64,000 nucleotides of DNA from Pelargonium x hortorum. Lineage: Eukaryota; Streptophyta; Magnoliopsida; Geraniales; Geraniaceae. Where the stretch lies: contig JAYMTJ010000009.1 of assembly GCA_036897525.1 (NCBI GenBank), forward strand, positions 1 through 64,000, given 5' to 3'. A program made the position numbers and the translations under genes. The notes under the pieces are model-generated. The model saw only the letters and a list, made by a program, of their open reading frames with translations. It was not told the DNA's origin and ran no database searches. Below are positions 63,921 through 64,000 of this stretch, one piece after another. The number at the start of each line of letters is the position of its first letter. Position 1 is the first letter of the stretch.

Positions 63921-64000
63921 AAACTCATATCCTAAATTCTATACTATTTCTTTATATATACTCAGGGTTCCCATAAGCTCCTAATTAACTAGACTCTATA

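Larger units (their letters stand above)
61896..64000. other. gene-free right end
   Basis: Includes the window's longest ATG frame, 111 codons on the minus strand at 62744-63079. It has scattered hydrophobic and basic residues with no motif or recognisable family, and the length is what chance predicts. One hairpin and the TAC repeat are the only other structures. Confidence 0.55.

Noticed and set aside
1-64000. Transposons, LTR or virus-like elements, CRISPR arrays, group I/II intron cores, large inverted repeats
   Set aside because: I looked for terminal repeats, regularly spaced repeats, conserved intron domain V sequence and reverse-transcriptase-like frames and saw none.

Overview
This 64 kb window is AT-rich (about 35% G+C, estimated from sampled lines) and almost empty of recognisable genes. 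The only confidently identified gene is an intact tRNA-Trp(CCA) on the minus strand at 16751-16824. Its sequence is close to the trnW of land-plant plastids, the form many seed-plant mitochondria also carry. It folds perfectly, and the acceptor-stem changes I see relative to that form keep pairing. With the absence of plastid-type neighbours, this suggests a streptophyte organelle chromosome, most likely a large, gene-poor mitochondrial one. A nuclear copy of organelle DNA cannot be excluded. The assignment rests on one tRNA and on general character, so it is provisional.

No protein-coding gene can be supported. The longest ATG-started open frame is 111 codons. With about 7% stop codons per random triplet at this composition, 64 kb read in six frames should give longest stop-free runs of roughly 120 codons, so the frames here look like chance. 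No rRNA, intron core, transposon, LTR element, CRISPR array or long repeat was recognised.

Layout. 1-1.2 kb: a 39-nt pure purine run, a low-complexity AGCTACAATAAG tract, a short Lys-rich open stretch, a match to the dicot mitochondrial promoter core and a worn tRNA-like segment. 1.2-16.7 kb: featureless AT-rich DNA with two pentanucleotide microsatellites (5.7 and 6.1 kb) and a tRNA-Met-like remnant (11.6 kb). 16.75 kb: trnW. 17-48 kb: featureless DNA with five exact 10-bp tandem duplications, hairpins and one tRNA-like remnant (38.8 kb). 48.8-54.3 kb: a trnQ-like remnant, then four minus-strand tRNA-like segments within 1.4 kb. 55-60.4 kb: a diverged repeat pair, a doubtful 5S rRNA-like patch, and a family of diverged repeats whose best pair is at 57.2 and 57.9 kb. 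60.8-61.9 kb: two more tRNA-like remnants. 62-64 kb: nothing beyond a hairpin and a TAC repeat.

Across the whole window short words recur far more often than base composition predicts. Palindromes made of three purines then three pyrimidines (GGATCC, GAGCTC, GGGCCC) are about three- to four-fold over-represented by hand count, while the non-RRRYYY palindrome GGTACC is not. The 9-mer GAGTCAATT occurs 11 times on both strands against fewer than one expected. The picture is of non-coding organelle-like DNA shaped by small dispersed palindromic words, micro-duplication and decay of former tRNA genes, around one tRNA kept under selection.
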